From assembly GCA_964035545.1 (NCBI GenBank), contig OZ037771.1, positions 14,514,633 through 14,578,632 of the forward strand: DNA of 64,000 nt, in the 5' to 3' direction. Made by a program: the position numbers and the translations under genes. The stretch comes from Bugula neritina (lineage: Eukaryota; Bryozoa; Gymnolaemata; Cheilostomatida; Bugulidae). The notes beneath the pieces are model-generated. The model was not told where the DNA came from. It worked only from the letters and a program-made list of their open reading frames with translations, and did not search any database. Shown here piece after piece: positions 44,501 through 60,365 of this stretch; the first letter of the stretch is position 1, and each line of letters starts with the position of its first letter.

Positions 44501-47500
44501 CACCTGTATCTGGGAGATAACTCCGGAAACTGAAACTGTGAATGTCCAGTTTACTAAGAGTATTATTAAATCAAAGGTAAGTATAAGTGTCTATTTTATT
44601 AACATTTTTACATCACTACCTACATTATTACATCACTACCTACATTATTGCATTACTACCTACATTATTACATCACTACCTACATTATGACATCACTACC
44701 TACATTATTACATCTCTACCTACATTATTGCATCACTACCTACATTATTACATCTCTACCTACATTATTACATCTCTACCTACATTATTACATCCCCTCC
44801 TACATTATTACATCCCCTCCTACATTATTACATCTCTACCTACATTATTACATCTCTACCTACATTATGACATCACTACCTACATTATTACATTACTAAC
44901 TACATTATTACATCTCTACCTACATTATTGCATCACTACCTACATTATTACATCTCTACCTACATTATTACATCCCCTCCTACATTATTACATCTCTACC
45001 TACATTATTACATCTCTACCTACATTATTACATCTCTACCTACATTATTGCATCACCTCCTACATTATTCTGTTCACTGGATTGGCCCGTCCTGTTTCAG
45101 GCATCTCTCACCTACGCCGAGGCCCAGTCTATCATAGACGATGCCTCTAGGACTGACGACGTCGCTGCCAGTCTCAGACATCTCAACAATTTGGCTAAGA
45201 AATTGAAGGCAAAGAGAATAGAAAAAGGGGCGTTGACGCTGGCGTCCCCTGAAATCAGATTTGAAGTAGACAGTGAAACTCATGACCCAATTCAAGTTCA
45301 GGAAAAGCAACTTCGGTGAGGCTTTGTTTAGCTCTAGGGAATTAGTCTGAGATTATAATGCGAAAGGAATTTCATTGCATTTACTTTCTGGAAAGTTCCT
45401 TCAGTTTATCAATTGGGTTGAGTAGATTTTGAGTCACTGTGACTGTCAGTTGATTGTGAACTGGCTAGTCACTGTAACTAGAGTAACTGTAACTAGTCAC
45501 TATAGCTGTGAACTGGTGAAACAGGTGGACTCACTGAATTAACTGTGGTAGTTTGCATTGATCTCTCTCATAGTTTTACATCTGCTTACAGGGACACCAA
45601 CTCTATGGTTGAAGAGTTCATGTTGCTAGCCAATGTGTCTGTAGCTAAGAAGATCTATGACGAGTTTGCACAGTGCGCTGTGTTACGACGTCACCCCTCC
45701 CCACCTTACTCCAACTTTGATCCTATGCTAGCCGTCTGCAAAGCTTACGTAAGTAGAAGTTGTAAACTCGTAGACCACATAGCTTATTTGTCAACTCATT
45801 TCTAATTGGATTGCTTTTGGTTGATCAGCCAATTAGTTTACTGCTTGGCACTCAATGGTTTAATTTTTTCGTTATTTTATTAAAATAGTTTGGGATAGAT
45901 TACACTGCTTGAGCACTCGAGTATTTGCTTGTTGAGCTATTAGTAGAGTGTGTTATATGTACATGCAGGTCATTTTACTTCATTTAGTGCACTCCCCATA
46001 TCTCTAGTTTTTGGATCTTTTTCACAATGTAGCTGCTAATGTATATGTTTTTTTTGCCTTAAACTAAGAGAATATAAACAAATACAACTAAATAGTTAAA
46101 GTTTTTTCCAATTTTGCTTGACTTTTTATATGTTTCCTCATTTTTTAGTGAATTGGAAGTGCTTGGCAGTCAATGGCATCTTCCCTTCATTATTTTATTA
46201 AAATAGTTTATGCTGGATTACACTGCATGAGCTTTTGAGTACAGAGTATTCCTTTTGGAGCTATTCATATAAAATTTTATATGTAATCCAGCTGCTGTGT
46301 ATATTGCCACGTGTTATCATGAGTATCAATGACTGGTAGGGGATAGAAATGGATGTATCAAGTAACAAGACCTTGGCCACGTCCCTCGAGAATGCCGTGG
46401 TTTCTGGGAATGATTACTTCAACACGATGTTACGGATCCTCACGACGCGGTGTATGATGCAGGCTAAGTACTTCACCAGTGGTATGATGCCTGAGAACGA
46501 TTTCTATCACTACGGCCTGGCCATGAACATCTACACTCACTTTACTTCTCCCATACGAAGGTGGGAGTTGTGTTTCCAAGTGACGTAGTCTAGGCTCTTT
46601 ATTAGATAATATACCGGACTCCTTATATAATAATTAATATTTGGAATATAATTCCGATACTTTGTACAAATGTCGTTAAAAGTGTATAATATTTTGTTAT
46701 CTTGACATTTTATTTAGATGGTTTGTTTTCTTTTTTATAACAAAAGTTTTTTGTTATTTTCACATCAATTCTTCTGTAACTTGTGCAGATATGCCGATGT
46801 ACTGGTCCACAGGCTACTGGCTGTATCTATTGGGGCGGACGCTTCATACCCCGACCTCCTAGACAAGAATAAGACTCAGGTAAAATATGCCAATATATAT
46901 AATAGTCAGTCAGTCTGTTAGAGTCACTTCTCAGTCTTATATCTGAGTATGTGATTTAGTAAGCCTTAGCTGCTGCCTGACTATGTCTCGACTGATGACC
47001 TTGAATGTAAATAATGTGTTTATGGAATTTGTTGTGTAAGTATTTGGTCTCTAGGAGTGACTTGGCATTGATGTTATATTGAGTCACTTTAACCAACATG
47101 TTGGGGTTATTTGCTCCTTTCAGAATTAGCTTTTGGTTGTTTTTATTAAATGCAATGGCCAAGAATGAACATATCACCGTGTATAATTTGTGTGGTGCTG
47201 AGGCTAAACTATGATGTAAGAATATAAAACAAATGAAAGTTATATATAACAATAATTTATATTCTTCAATGTTACATTAACATTTTCAAATCTACTTACA
47301 TTAGTTCACTACTAAAATGGTAGTAGTGATTCATATTATGTATCTCTATAACCTCACAGTGAACTTCACCTCACAGTAACCTTTACCTCACAGTGACCTT
47401 CACCTTACAGTAACCTTAACCTTACATACTCTCTGCAGGCAATATGTAACAACCTCAACCACAGACATGTCATGGCACAGTACGCATCTCGAGCATCTGT

Positions 47501-48402
47501 TGGACTTCATACGCAGCTCTTCTTTCGAGCTCGGAATCTTCTGGAACAGGGGTATATACTCACAGTCCGTAAGAATGCTTTGCAAGGTACGTTCAGTATT
47601 TACTGTACACAGCGATCTATGTCATGTACTTACTGTTAGTATGAAACAACTGCAAGGTATGTTATGTATTGGGTATAACTTGTGTTAACTTATTGTAGTT
47701 CTGATCCCTAAATACGGACTAGAAGGAACTCTCTACCTGGACTCTGGCAATATCAAGTCTACCTACGACGAAGAGGTAAACTGTAGTGTGTTATACTCTC
47801 TGGTTGTAGGCGTGACTAGTGAGTGGTGACAGTGTTATATGTTATACTCTCTGGTTGTAGGGGTGTCTAGTGACGTGTAGGCGTGTTATATATTATACTC
47901 TCTAATTGTACGCAGACAGCGTTATATGTTATATACTCTCTGGTTGTACACAGACAGTGTTATATGTTATACTCTCTGGTTGTAGGCGTGTACGCAGACA
48001 GTCTCTGGCCACACCTTCCACATATTTGATCCGGTGACGGTTAAAGTTAGTCTAGACAGCACCAACATTCAGCATCAGAAACTAAAAATAGATTTAGTGG
48101 AGCCGCAGGTAGGCCTCTGTTGTTACGTCGTCTGAGAAGTTGCTATGGTTGATGGTTTAGAATGGGAGGAGATTGTTTCAATCATATAAACTTATCTGGG
48201 TAGTTGCGTTAGAATATGTAGTTGTAGGCTGCTCGGGTGTGAAATGACAACTCCAAGTCTATTGTAGGTTTAGCTTTTTTAAAACAGATTTGATAATGAT
48301 TTAATATTACAGGTGGAAGGCTTGAGTATAAGGGAAGATAACTCTGCAGAAACTACCAATGATAAGAAAACTCCTCGTAAAAAATTGAAAACCAAGAAAT
48401 GA
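38532..48402 (+). CDS. DIS3: DIS3 (RRP44) exosome ribonuclease
   Basis: Twenty phase-consistent exons: 38532-38828, 39432-39589, 39875-40068, 40677-40753, 40923-41091, 41478-41620, 41965-42084, 42253-42390, 42858-42997, 43494-43617, 43900-44001, 44427-44576, 45101-45315, 45592-45748, 46340-46560, 46789-46879, 47439-47586, 47699-47775, 47986-48108, 48313-48402 (TGA). The product is 977 aa, close to human DIS3. The N terminus [15 protein letters not shown] is diagnostic. The CR3 cysteines are C31, C36 and C39. The PIN nuclease has [11 protein letters not shown] with D92 and the [13 protein letters not shown] block. Two cold-shock-like regions follow ([19 protein letters not shown]). The RNB exonuclease core is [16 protein letters not shown] with D498, D504, D506 and D507. 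[19 protein letters not shown] follows, then an S1-like C-terminal domain. It is the catalytic subunit of the RNA exosome, with 3'-5' exonuclease and endonuclease activities. It has a longer CR3-to-PIN linker than human. Confidence 0.97.
39090..39443 (+). repeat. 23-bp array carrying the acceptor of DIS3 exon 2
   Basis: About 14 units of ATTACATTGTAGGTATATAT type precede exon 2. The real acceptor (TTGTAG before 39432) is the last unit. The two units just upstream also copy the first exonic bases (GTAGATGTACTA), so the unit spans the intron-exon boundary. Confidence 0.92.
40069..40645 (+). repeat. CTACTAGTAG palindromic repeat intron in DIS3
   Basis: Nearly the entire intron between exons 39875-40068 and 40677-40753 is built from CTACTAGTAG, which is its own reverse complement. 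It is interspersed with TACTATATACTCTA, AGCACTA and ATATAGTA words in both orientations. Long inverted repeats and hairpins are expected. Confidence 0.92.
41911..41925. repeat. C-homopolymer
   Basis: An uninterrupted run of about 15 C residues lies in the intron about 40 bp upstream of DIS3 exon 41965-42084. Its exact length may be a sequencing uncertainty. Confidence 0.8.
42209..42274 (+). repeat. 33-bp duplication across DIS3 exon 8 acceptor
   Basis: TTTCTCAG plus ACTAACAGACAC occurs twice, exon starts being at 42220 and 42253, exactly 33 bp apart. Using the upstream acceptor would add 11 in-frame residues ([11 protein letters not shown]) before the normal [10 protein letters not shown], repeating the TNRHLFV block. 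Confidence 0.9.
42385..42505 (+). repeat. Donor-spanning tandem array after DIS3 exon 8
   Basis: The exon ends CCCACAG before GTAAGC (donor at 42391). The CAG/GTAAGG or CAG/GTGAGG junction recurs at 42435, 42458 and 42480, with a weaker copy at 42501, at about 22-bp spacing within GGGGTGGATAGTG units. Confidence 0.85.
43618..43860 (+). repeat. Minisatellite starting at DIS3 exon 10 donor
   Basis: About four units of 52-55 bp (ATCATCTAATCTATATCTAC core) begin right after exon 43494-43617 and end about 40 bp before the next acceptor. Each unit contains one or two CTTCTACAG acceptor-like strings. Confidence 0.85.
44595..45072 (+). repeat. 20-bp minisatellite filling a DIS3 intron
   Basis: About 24 units of TACATTATTACATCACTACC with CTCTACC and CCCTCC variants. 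The array runs from about 20 nt after the donor of exon 44427-44576 to about 30 nt before the acceptor of exon 45101-45315. Confidence 0.95.
47776..48001 (+). repeat. Acceptor-spanning array before DIS3 exon 19
   Basis: Four to five imperfect units of TATACTCTCTGGTTGTAG followed by GCGTG fill the whole intron between exons 47699-47775 and 47986-48108. The last unit is the real acceptor. Earlier units also carry the following exon bases (GCGTGT, ACGCAGACAG). Confidence 0.88.
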
Positions 48403-48761
48403 TGTGCAAGTAACCAGTATATGTATATAACTGTAAATGACTGAAAAATTGCTCTATATTCATGTAACATTTCAGTAGTTGGAACGTCAAGTTATCTCAA
48501 TAAATTTTAAATATAACTACAAGTTATTTTATGATATTGTAGTAGTGCTGATCATTGGAACATTGTTGGATATTATAAAGGTCACTGCATATACCTATTT
48601 TACTAAACTGTATACGTGCCTGTGTAGATAACATACTTGAATATTCTGTGAACATATAACAGTGTATTATATGGAAGAAATGAAACAAATAAAAATTACA
48701 TGACTGAAAAAGAAACTTGTTTGTTTCCTGTTTGAAAGTCATTGTCACAATATATCGAGTC
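48403..48761. terminator. Convergent 3' UTR region with DIS3 poly(A) signal
   Basis: Stop-to-stop gap of 359 bp between DIS3 and CCDC134. A plus-strand AATAAA at 48499-48504, about 100 nt after the DIS3 stop, is the likely cleavage signal. Confidence 0.6.
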
Positions 48762-51278
48762 TTAGAGCTCAGTCTTTTTGTTACTTAACCTCGGGCCCTT
48801 CTTTTTCCCTTTCTTTGATTTCTTCATTTCCTCTTTGACCAGTTGACTTAGCTACAAATGAATATATACATACCAAAATGGCCACTTCATATTAAATGGT
48901 TACCACGTGGATAGAACTATTAATATGCTACTAGGTGATTTAGAGTCAAATCAGCTACTAATAATCTGTTTTATGATGGAACAGTGGAATACCTTGATTT
49001 CTGCTTCTTCTTGGAAAGGGTTTTGATAATCATCTCCCCTGTCTACTATATTCAATTCTTGAGATGCCTTGACAACAAAACAAACAGCAATACAATACAT
49101 TATAATAGTATACTGGGTATGCTACGATCTATCAGAACATAAGAGAGACCCTCTGATTGGCTAACGGACAGTAAAGCTCTGCCCTCCATTATATAATATA
49201 TCTTACTGTATTATAATTTTTGACATCTTATTTCAAGTCGGTCAAATTCAAAAGCATCAAATTACACAGTTCTCTGGCAGCGGCTGTAGGTCAGCACTGC
49301 ATCACTGACAGCAGAATAAATTAATCTGTAAGTTTAAAGAAAGAGTAACTTTAGTACCTTTGTCCTCCTTATGCTATATATAAATTGCAGACGACTACAG
49401 TTTGGAGTTATCCCCTCAGAACAGTTGAAATATTCACTCACCAAGTGCAACGTCTGCTCGGCTGACGTGCCGTCTGTTATATTAGCTTTAGTGACAAAAT
49501 CAAAGCACCACTTAATGAGTTGCTGAGTTGTCTTCTTTCCATCATACTGTCTGTGAATGAACGTGGGAAATCTCAAGGCGAGATCTCCATATAGTAGAGT
49601 GTTCTGAATCAATTTCGACAAATCTGAAAATGTATATAAATGCTGTTGGTGAACTAGTTTGCCAAATTCATTATATGTATTATATTTCAAAAGTAAACGT
49701 AATAACATAACCCAGAAAAAGTAATTGAATATTCTTGTGATGATTAAATGTTTTGTAATAAGCCAAAAATTGTAAAACAAAATTGGTGAACCAGTTTTCT
49801 TTCTTTTCTTTTCTCAGCTGTTTGAAATAGTTATACCATGACTTATTTGATAAAACTGCACTTCGTTTCATCACCAGATACTAAATGTACTTTGTATCAA
49901 AATGTTGTGCACCAGGAAAATAGATTTAATAGTTTAAAATGCTGCCCTATAAATAAATTTCATGCTATAAGTGGTATTGAAATGTCTGGGAAATACTTTC
50001 TGTTCTTTTCAACATCCAATATACTTTTACAAGGTCCAAATAAAGTACTATATAAAAGAGACTTTCAACTAGTGAATTTACTTACGATCTCGTTGATCTT
50101 CATCTTCTGGAAACTGCCCGCCTGCAACGACTTCTGCTTCAACAAGTTTGAGCTTAGAATCTCGCAACACCTGTAAATGTTTGAATATGTTTACACAAAA
50201 CAACTTTCAAAGTTCAACTGTCATAACCCATACATACCATTGACTATTTTCACCTAAAACTATGACAACAAAAAATTGAAAATCTAAAGAAGAAATTTCA
50301 CTAGCTAATATTTTATATTCCTCTTATCTAAAATTGTATAAATTCTAACTGATGTGACCAATAACAAGACTAACAAAATTCAACGATTTCAACATACTTC
50401 TACGATTTTCCTGTTGATAATGTTCAACATGTCATACTGTTTCTCTAACTGAGTAATAGAGAGAATATGCTTTATGACTTCCATGTGTGCCTTTCTCTGT
50501 GTCTCTAAAAGTACTCTATCTACACACAACAGTTGTAGTTGAGGAAAACAAAACTGTGCAACACTCCTATGCTAATTCGTGCTGTGAAAGGCATGCTCTT
50601 TTCATTATAGTAAAACTGTAACGTTATTCAACAAAATAAATAATTCAATCTTTTCCAGCATTCTCTACGAATAATTTTGTGAATTCCACACTACACTTGT
50701 AAAATGTATGAACAAAATTAAAAACTTCTAAGAACTTAGGTTATAAAAACACCAAGTCTGATAAAATATGTTTAGCCAGCTGCATCATAGTTTACAAAAC
50801 ATTTCCAAGCTTCAAACCTGAAAAACCGATTATAAAAATGTTCTATAGAATATTTCACATTTAGATGTGTGGAACAAAACACAATCTACTGCATGTAGCT
50901 ACCAGTTTTATATTGCATATCACAGGTCAAGTATATTATATCTAGTTACACATAAAAATTAGAGTGACCAGTAAACTTATTAAACTGAAAGTTATTAAAT
51001 AATCTGCACAAAAAGTAAAGGATACATGCTTCCCAAGAGTTCGTAGATTTAATTTCTCCTGTGATATCCTGATGTTTATCTTTATTGCCAGCTGATTCAG
51101 AGCTCTTTTGAGTCGATTGACTACTGACCAAACTGATAGAAAACTGATTCCCCAACAGAAGTAAAATAGTTGCAGCATACAGACCTACTTTACTAAAGTT
51201 ACTTATATTTATAACTCGAAGTAAATCGAATAAACCGGGAAGCCGACAACGTGAGAAGTAACTCATTGTGATTGTCAT
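48762..51278 (-). CDS. CCDC134: CCDC134, secreted/ER coiled-coil protein
   Basis: Six exons in transcript order: 51026-51278 (ATG), 50398-50519, 50086-50170, 49358-49623, 48993-49067, 48762-48851 (TAA), total 296 aa. Conserved blocks are VLRDSKLKLVEAEVV, FPEDED, LLYGDLALRFPTFIH, LIKWCFDF and NPFQEEAEIK. A basic tail KKGPRLSNKKTEL matches the KGPRISRSQSEL end of vertebrate CCDC134. The terminal KTEL is a KDEL-like ER retrieval signal. A hydrophobic stretch (GLYAATILLLL) follows about 32 residues and probably acts as a signal sequence. The protein is about 65 residues longer than human at the N terminus, so the true start may be the fifth codon's Met or later. The second exon's acceptor is set by phase (TGTGTGTAG before 50519). 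CCDC134 is reported as a secreted MAPK-inhibiting and ER-resident protein. It is divergent from the CFAP97D gene. Confidence 0.88.
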
Positions 51279-52594
51279 AATGATTATGGTAATCTGTTAT
51301 CAGAAAACTATATAGTTTTTTTCAGGGAATGCTATGATTTTCAACCCAGAATCTTATAAATAATGATTACTGATGGACTTCAATATGCTGTGATCGGCAG
51401 GTCTATAGGTTGTACTAGCACGGACAATGGGATCGTTAATTTAAATTCCAAGCATAGAACCAAAATATAACAGTAATGACGGAGATATTCGTAGCGAATA
51501 GCCACAGTCACTATCACAGTGACAATGACAAAGTTAATTAATATGAAGCTACAAGCGTTATTACTTAAAAGAGCTCTGAAGTGAATTCAACCAGATGTAC
51601 TTAGTCTCATGATGTAGATGTGGATAGGTTTCGACTTTAGTACTTCTATTCAACCCCAGAACTATAGTTATAGGCACAGCAAAGCCAAAGGTATGGGTAA
51701 GATTTAGACTAGCGTCAAGACCCAGTGTTAAATGAAGTTTGAAGCTTTGCTCTTGTTTTTGAGAGCTTTTGTGTTATACTTATAGTTCTAATTTTAGTAA
51801 TAGTCCTTTTGCAATCTTTATTTTACAAAACTCGAACTTAGCTTGACCAGTTGACTTCAATTGCAAGTTCACGGAGAATGAGTGTCACTGTCGGAGTAAG
51901 CACTAAATGAGTTCTTCAGTCGAGTCAGACTCAGTATGAGTATCACACTCACTGCTTTTAAATTAAAATTGTAGTTATTCAGCGAGACCTTCACCTAAAA
52001 CTAAAAGTTGAGAAACTGTACAAATATTCAAAGCAACCTATCAATCACTTGGCAAGATGAAGATTAATATTTTTCGTGTCTGTGTTGCATCAATAAACAG
52101 CATAAGTATCGGTTACTACTACTAGTGCACTTTTTGATTTACTTTGCAGAATTTGCTAATTTCAACAAAACACTACATTTGATTCGCTAATTTAGCTGAT
52201 CATGTTTTATAAACGCATGGTAACGAGTCGTTTGCTAATTTCATCGTTAACCAATGCTTGTAAATGTTGGAACCATACTGTAAGTGGCAAAACTTGATTC
52301 GACCAACTACAAAAGCAGTTTTTGAGTTCTCCAATTAGATACAAATATATAATGATTTCTGACTACAATGCTAATACTACCATCGCTATCCCATATATTT
52401 AACCGCAATATATAACGCCGCGTTTTAGTTTTATTCTGCGAGGCGACCACGCGTGCAGAGTTGCTAGGTAACCAACCTACTAATCAGAATAGGCAGTGAT
52501 TTAGTTAGACACTTCCTCTGGTGAAGTTAGCAACCCCTTTTTGCAATTAGCTCTTATCTTTTATAGCTTTAAACAGAAGTTAAACTTGTTTGCA
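51279..52594. promoter_or_regulatory. Divergent intergenic region, CCDC134 / CFAP97D
   Basis: A 1.3-kb gap between divergent start codons. It contains AGTCGAGTCAGACTCAGTAT-like and AAACTAAAAGTTGAG words at 51900-52020, the same style as at 16.9 kb and 37 kb. No exon was seen. Confidence 0.45.
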
Positions 52595-56179
<3,585 letters not shown>

Positions 56180-57827
56180 ACTAAGTTCCTGTGTTATTAA
56201 CCCTCCCCCCCCCACCGTAAACTACTGAGAAGCTAATCAAGATACATAAGAAAATAAACTATTTTATGATGTATGTTCTATCATAACGTATATCGTGGAA
56301 TATTCATACTGTAATGTGTAGCTCTACGTAGCTGCTTTTATTTTATGACTATATTGCTCAAAGACAACCAAAATTCTATGTTATAAGTGCCTTATGTATT
56401 AATCCATCTTAGCGTTGTATGTTTGGTCATATAATTTTTGGAAAAAACCTTCCCAATATTTTGAAATTTTGTAACTTTTAAATATTATTCTAGTGAACTA
56501 ATTAATTTATTGATATCAATTTTAAATTAGAATATTTAATTTTATTTATACTATTATTATGTTTGAGCCTTCCCCTATTCAGTATCTATTTTCTTATTGT
56601 GTTGTACTACAATAACATGGGCAAACAAACACCAGCTTAGTTGCTAATGAAGTGAATGTTTTCATAAACTGCTATGATGAAGTTTTGTTGTTATGTAAAC
56701 TGAGATTTGGGACATTCACATGACTGGGTGTGTTTGAATAAGACAAAACGATATTGATTATATCTGCAAGTGGAGTAAATAGTCAATAAATTATCAATTA
56801 GCCACACCCCTGGACACTGACATTAATTCATAGTAACAGCTTGCAGGCAATTAGCCACATCTATAGAACAAAGCTCCAGTCTTGTAGGTCGTATGAGTGT
56901 CATGTTATACAACAGCTAGGAAATGCAGTTTATTTAAATTACTTTTATTAATTAAAATTCTCATTAGATATTCTCAAAAGGACAAAATATTTGAAACGAA
57001 ATTAATAAAGATAACCTGTTTAAAAATAGAATTGTCGATTCTTAGATTTCATTAGGAATGAAGATTAAATTTAACAAAATTGTTACCCGAAAACACATTT
57101 GCTTTTGTTCAGTCTTTTACATACTCTAAAAACTATTCCGCATGCAGAAGTAACAAAAACTATAATAGTTCGTTAGAGATTACATGAATAGCAGACAAGC
57201 CAACCAAAATTAAATACAAATCTTGTCAAAAGTGAAAACTGAAAATATGTATAATCATAGAGTTGTCTTTTCTAAAACTACAGGTGAATAAGAATCTAAA
57301 GAGGAGACAACTCAACTGCTAAAATATGCTTAGTAGGAAGATTTTAATCTCAACACAGATATATGAATGAAGTAACAGCTGAAACACTAATATTAGTTGA
57401 AGAATAAATCAGCTTTATTAATAAATTATTATGACCTATTATAGTAAAATCTAGAAAATGAAAAATATTGCAATTGTAAGAAGCAGATATATGGCAACAC
57501 AATTGATTTAATAAAAGGATGGAATTGGGTGTTGAGCAAAGATGTGGCATATAAAACATTGTACTAGGGAATACATTCAATAATACTCGTATATTTCTCG
57601 TTAAAGAGGACTATTTTACTGTAACACCTTTTGATAAATTTAACTTCTACTGTAACACAATTATAAAAACAACTAATTTTTTTCTCGTTCATTTTAGGCA
57701 CTAAAATCAGTATTTCTAAAAATTTAAAAACCCCCAAATCAATTGAACCAACTTATATAATTTAAAACATACTGTACAAAAAAAATATCTGCATCCAAAC
57801 TGACATGTAAAGGACAGAAAACGTAGA

Positions 57828-59322
57828 CTAAGAATCTTTACTGCGAGTTACCAACTTAGCCTTAGCTCTTATCATGCACATAGATGGAAATCCTACAATA
57901 GTGGTCTGGAGAGTCCATTTAACTGTAGTCCAATAGTTCAGTTTAAGTTTTCTAAAAATAAAGCTAATTAATTAATCAAATGTTGGAATATAGTCGAAGT
58001 GAAAGTGGGTGAGTTTGGAAAAGATGACAGCTGGCATGTGACACTGAATATGTGACACTTGACATGTCAGAGCTGGTATGTGGCAGTTGACATGTGACAG
58101 ATGGTGTGTAACACTTGACATATGACAGTTGACATGACAGTTGACATGTGACAGTTGACATGTGACAGTTGACATGACAGTTGACATATGACAGTTGACA
58201 TATGACAGTTGACATATGGTAAATCAGTTGTGACACTTGAAACTCATAGACCAGTGAGTTATTGAAATTTGCTCAACTCTGAGAAATTGAGGTGACATAA
58301 AAACAACAGCCATTTTCTAAGCACTATTATAATTGCTTACAACACATAATATGCATGAGCAGGCAACTGCTTTACAATAATGTTTTGTATGCTTTCTCTA
58401 ATGGGCGGTGACATTGCATTTGAATACAGTTATTTGTAAAAGGAAATGTTTTTGATAAAATATTAGGAGAAGATAATGTTGCTACCTGGTTAAGAGAAAA
58501 GTCCAGCTTCCTTCAAAGATATGAGCAATCAGTGCACCATAGCATCTGCAATATGAGTCAGATAACGAAACATTACAAGCAGCATGATTGGTTAGATAAC
58601 AAAACATTACAAGCAGTGTGATTGGTTAGATGAAGTTCAAATGGTTAACTGGAAGGGTTGATAAATAAGCTGTGATGATAAGATTATAGTCAAGAATGTA
58701 GATATGGATAATGAAATATAAACCCTCAAACAGCAAATATTCATTAAATTCTTAAAAAATTAATCAAAATCATGTATGAATTATTCCAATATCCTAGAGC
58801 ACTGAACTCTAATGTCAATAACATATTTGGTTTCAAGGATCTATGCTTACATCATTTGAAGCAGCGTTGGGTTATCTTCAATCAAATATCGGCAAATTGG
58901 GGAGAGAGGTCCCAGAGAGCTGATGGCTATATCCGGAGCATAGTAAGTGAGCTGAAACCAAAACCTTTAGTATACACGCCAAAAACATGCAAGTATTTTT
59001 TAAATATGCCATTAAAAGATGTCTTTTTAATATTCAGACTGTAGATCTATGTAGTTAAAATGTACACTAAAAATTAGGTCTAAAATCTCGATGAGATGAA
59101 ACGAATCTCCAACTGAAAAATATTTACAGAAAATCCTAAGTTCATACGTTGTAGAAATAAAGCTGATAGAGGTAAAAATATACATGAAAAAGACCCTCTA
59201 CCGAAGATATAAGAACATAGTTAACAAACCCCTAGAGCACCCAGCCCAGAGAGGATAACAGCCCAGTATCCTGGGTGAGGGGTGCGAAACCAATCAGGGG
59301 GTACAGTTGCCTTGCTACTCAT
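57828..59322 (-). CDS. TMEM254: TMEM254-like small membrane protein
   Basis: Four exons in transcript order: 59230-59322 (ATG), 58851-58951, 58486-58545, 57828-57951 (TAG). Phases fit and give 125 aa, close to the 123 aa of human TMEM254. The reading is a first hydrophobic segment (GYWAVILSGLGALGLTYYAP), the diagnostic loop SSLGPLSPICRYLIEDNP, a second segment (CYGALIAHIFEGSWTFLL), and a third (TVKWTLQTTIVGFPSMCMI) with a basic tail RAKAKLVTRSKDS. The order LGPLGPF..YL, H-GES, W.LQT.F.G matches TMEM254 as I recall it. The function is not known. It is convergent with the CFAP97D gene. A second copy of its 3' part lies at the right edge of the window. Confidence 0.82.
58025..58220 (-). repeat. 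14-bp minisatellite beside a TMEM254-like acceptor
   Basis: Units of TGACAGTTGACATA type repeat about twelve times, beginning about 75 bp from the acceptor of exon 57828-57951, inside the last intron. Confidence 0.85.
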
Positions 59323-60365
59323 TATAGGTGACTCTCGGCAGCTAAAAAACCAAACATCAAACATTATGTGACATAATAATAAATACTCAAATAAAATAAT
59401 TTTAATTAAAAACATGCAATATTAGTACACAATGACAGGGAGTGATTTGAAATTCAATAAGTAGAAGCATAACACTATAATATACAAATTTATAATTTGC
59501 AGAGATAATTTGTCTAAATTTGAACTGCCTTGTACAGAGACTAACATAGTTTAATTTTAATACGAAATTTATTCTTAGTTTTAAGTAATATAATATAATT
59601 AGTAATTATGAAACCAATAACTAGTAACCGAATCATTATCACTATCAATATGTCTATTACTGATAATGACGGTGCATGCGGTCTAAAGTAGTTTTGTGAC
59701 TATAACACAGCATGAGTGTGAGTATACTAAAAAGTTAGTAGGATATTCAATTATATTGAACCTATTAAGTGGAGAAAGATTGAGATTGAACCGCTAAAAC
59801 TACTGTGATATTAATAACTATAACTGAGTATAAAGCATAAGAACTACCAATGATACTAGTAGTAGTACTAGTAGTTGTCAACCTTGAATAGTCAGCTAGT
59901 AAAATAATAATTATATAAACTTAAAGTTAGAATACAAAATTATGATATAAAATATAATTATAATATAATATAAATGTTATTTAATTATTTGTTACAATAA
60001 TAATTACCCATCAAATTCAATCACAAGGAACGAGAAAGAATTATTATCAATTATTACCTCAGTTTATTACCTCAGTTTATTACCTCAGTTGAGGTAGGAC
60101 TTCCGCAGCAACTGGAAAGCCTATAGGGAAGCCTCTAGTGACAACTTACATTAGACCAGGGTTAGCACTAGTTACAGCATTTGCTGTTTTGTAATTAGTT
60201 ATTATATTCTCTGTGCAATTCAGGAATTGTTCATGGCAGAAAACTAGTGTGGAATATGTTTTTCCTAATTGATATAGAGATAAGCTCTCCTCTGGCAGCC
60301 GCTCGAGTGGTGACAGTTACAAGCTCCCTGTCTTCAATAACCTCATCATAGGCTCCGGATAAAGA
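59323..60365. promoter_or_regulatory. Upstream region of TMEM254-like gene
   Basis: AT-rich DNA upstream of the minus-strand ATG, with ATAATATAAT tracts, a TACTAGTAGTAGTACTAGTAG patch near 59865 and three tandem TTATTACCTCAGT units at 60050-60090. No exon was recognised. The promoter should lie here. Confidence 0.4.

Noticed and set aside
44587-45150. 187-codon frame of [14 protein letters not shown]-type repeats
   Set aside because: It is a frame through the 20-bp minisatellite in a DIS3 intron.
57972-58236. Minus-strand frames rich in CQLSHVNC
   Set aside because: They are translations of the 14-bp TGACAGTTGACATA repeat in the TMEM254-like intron.
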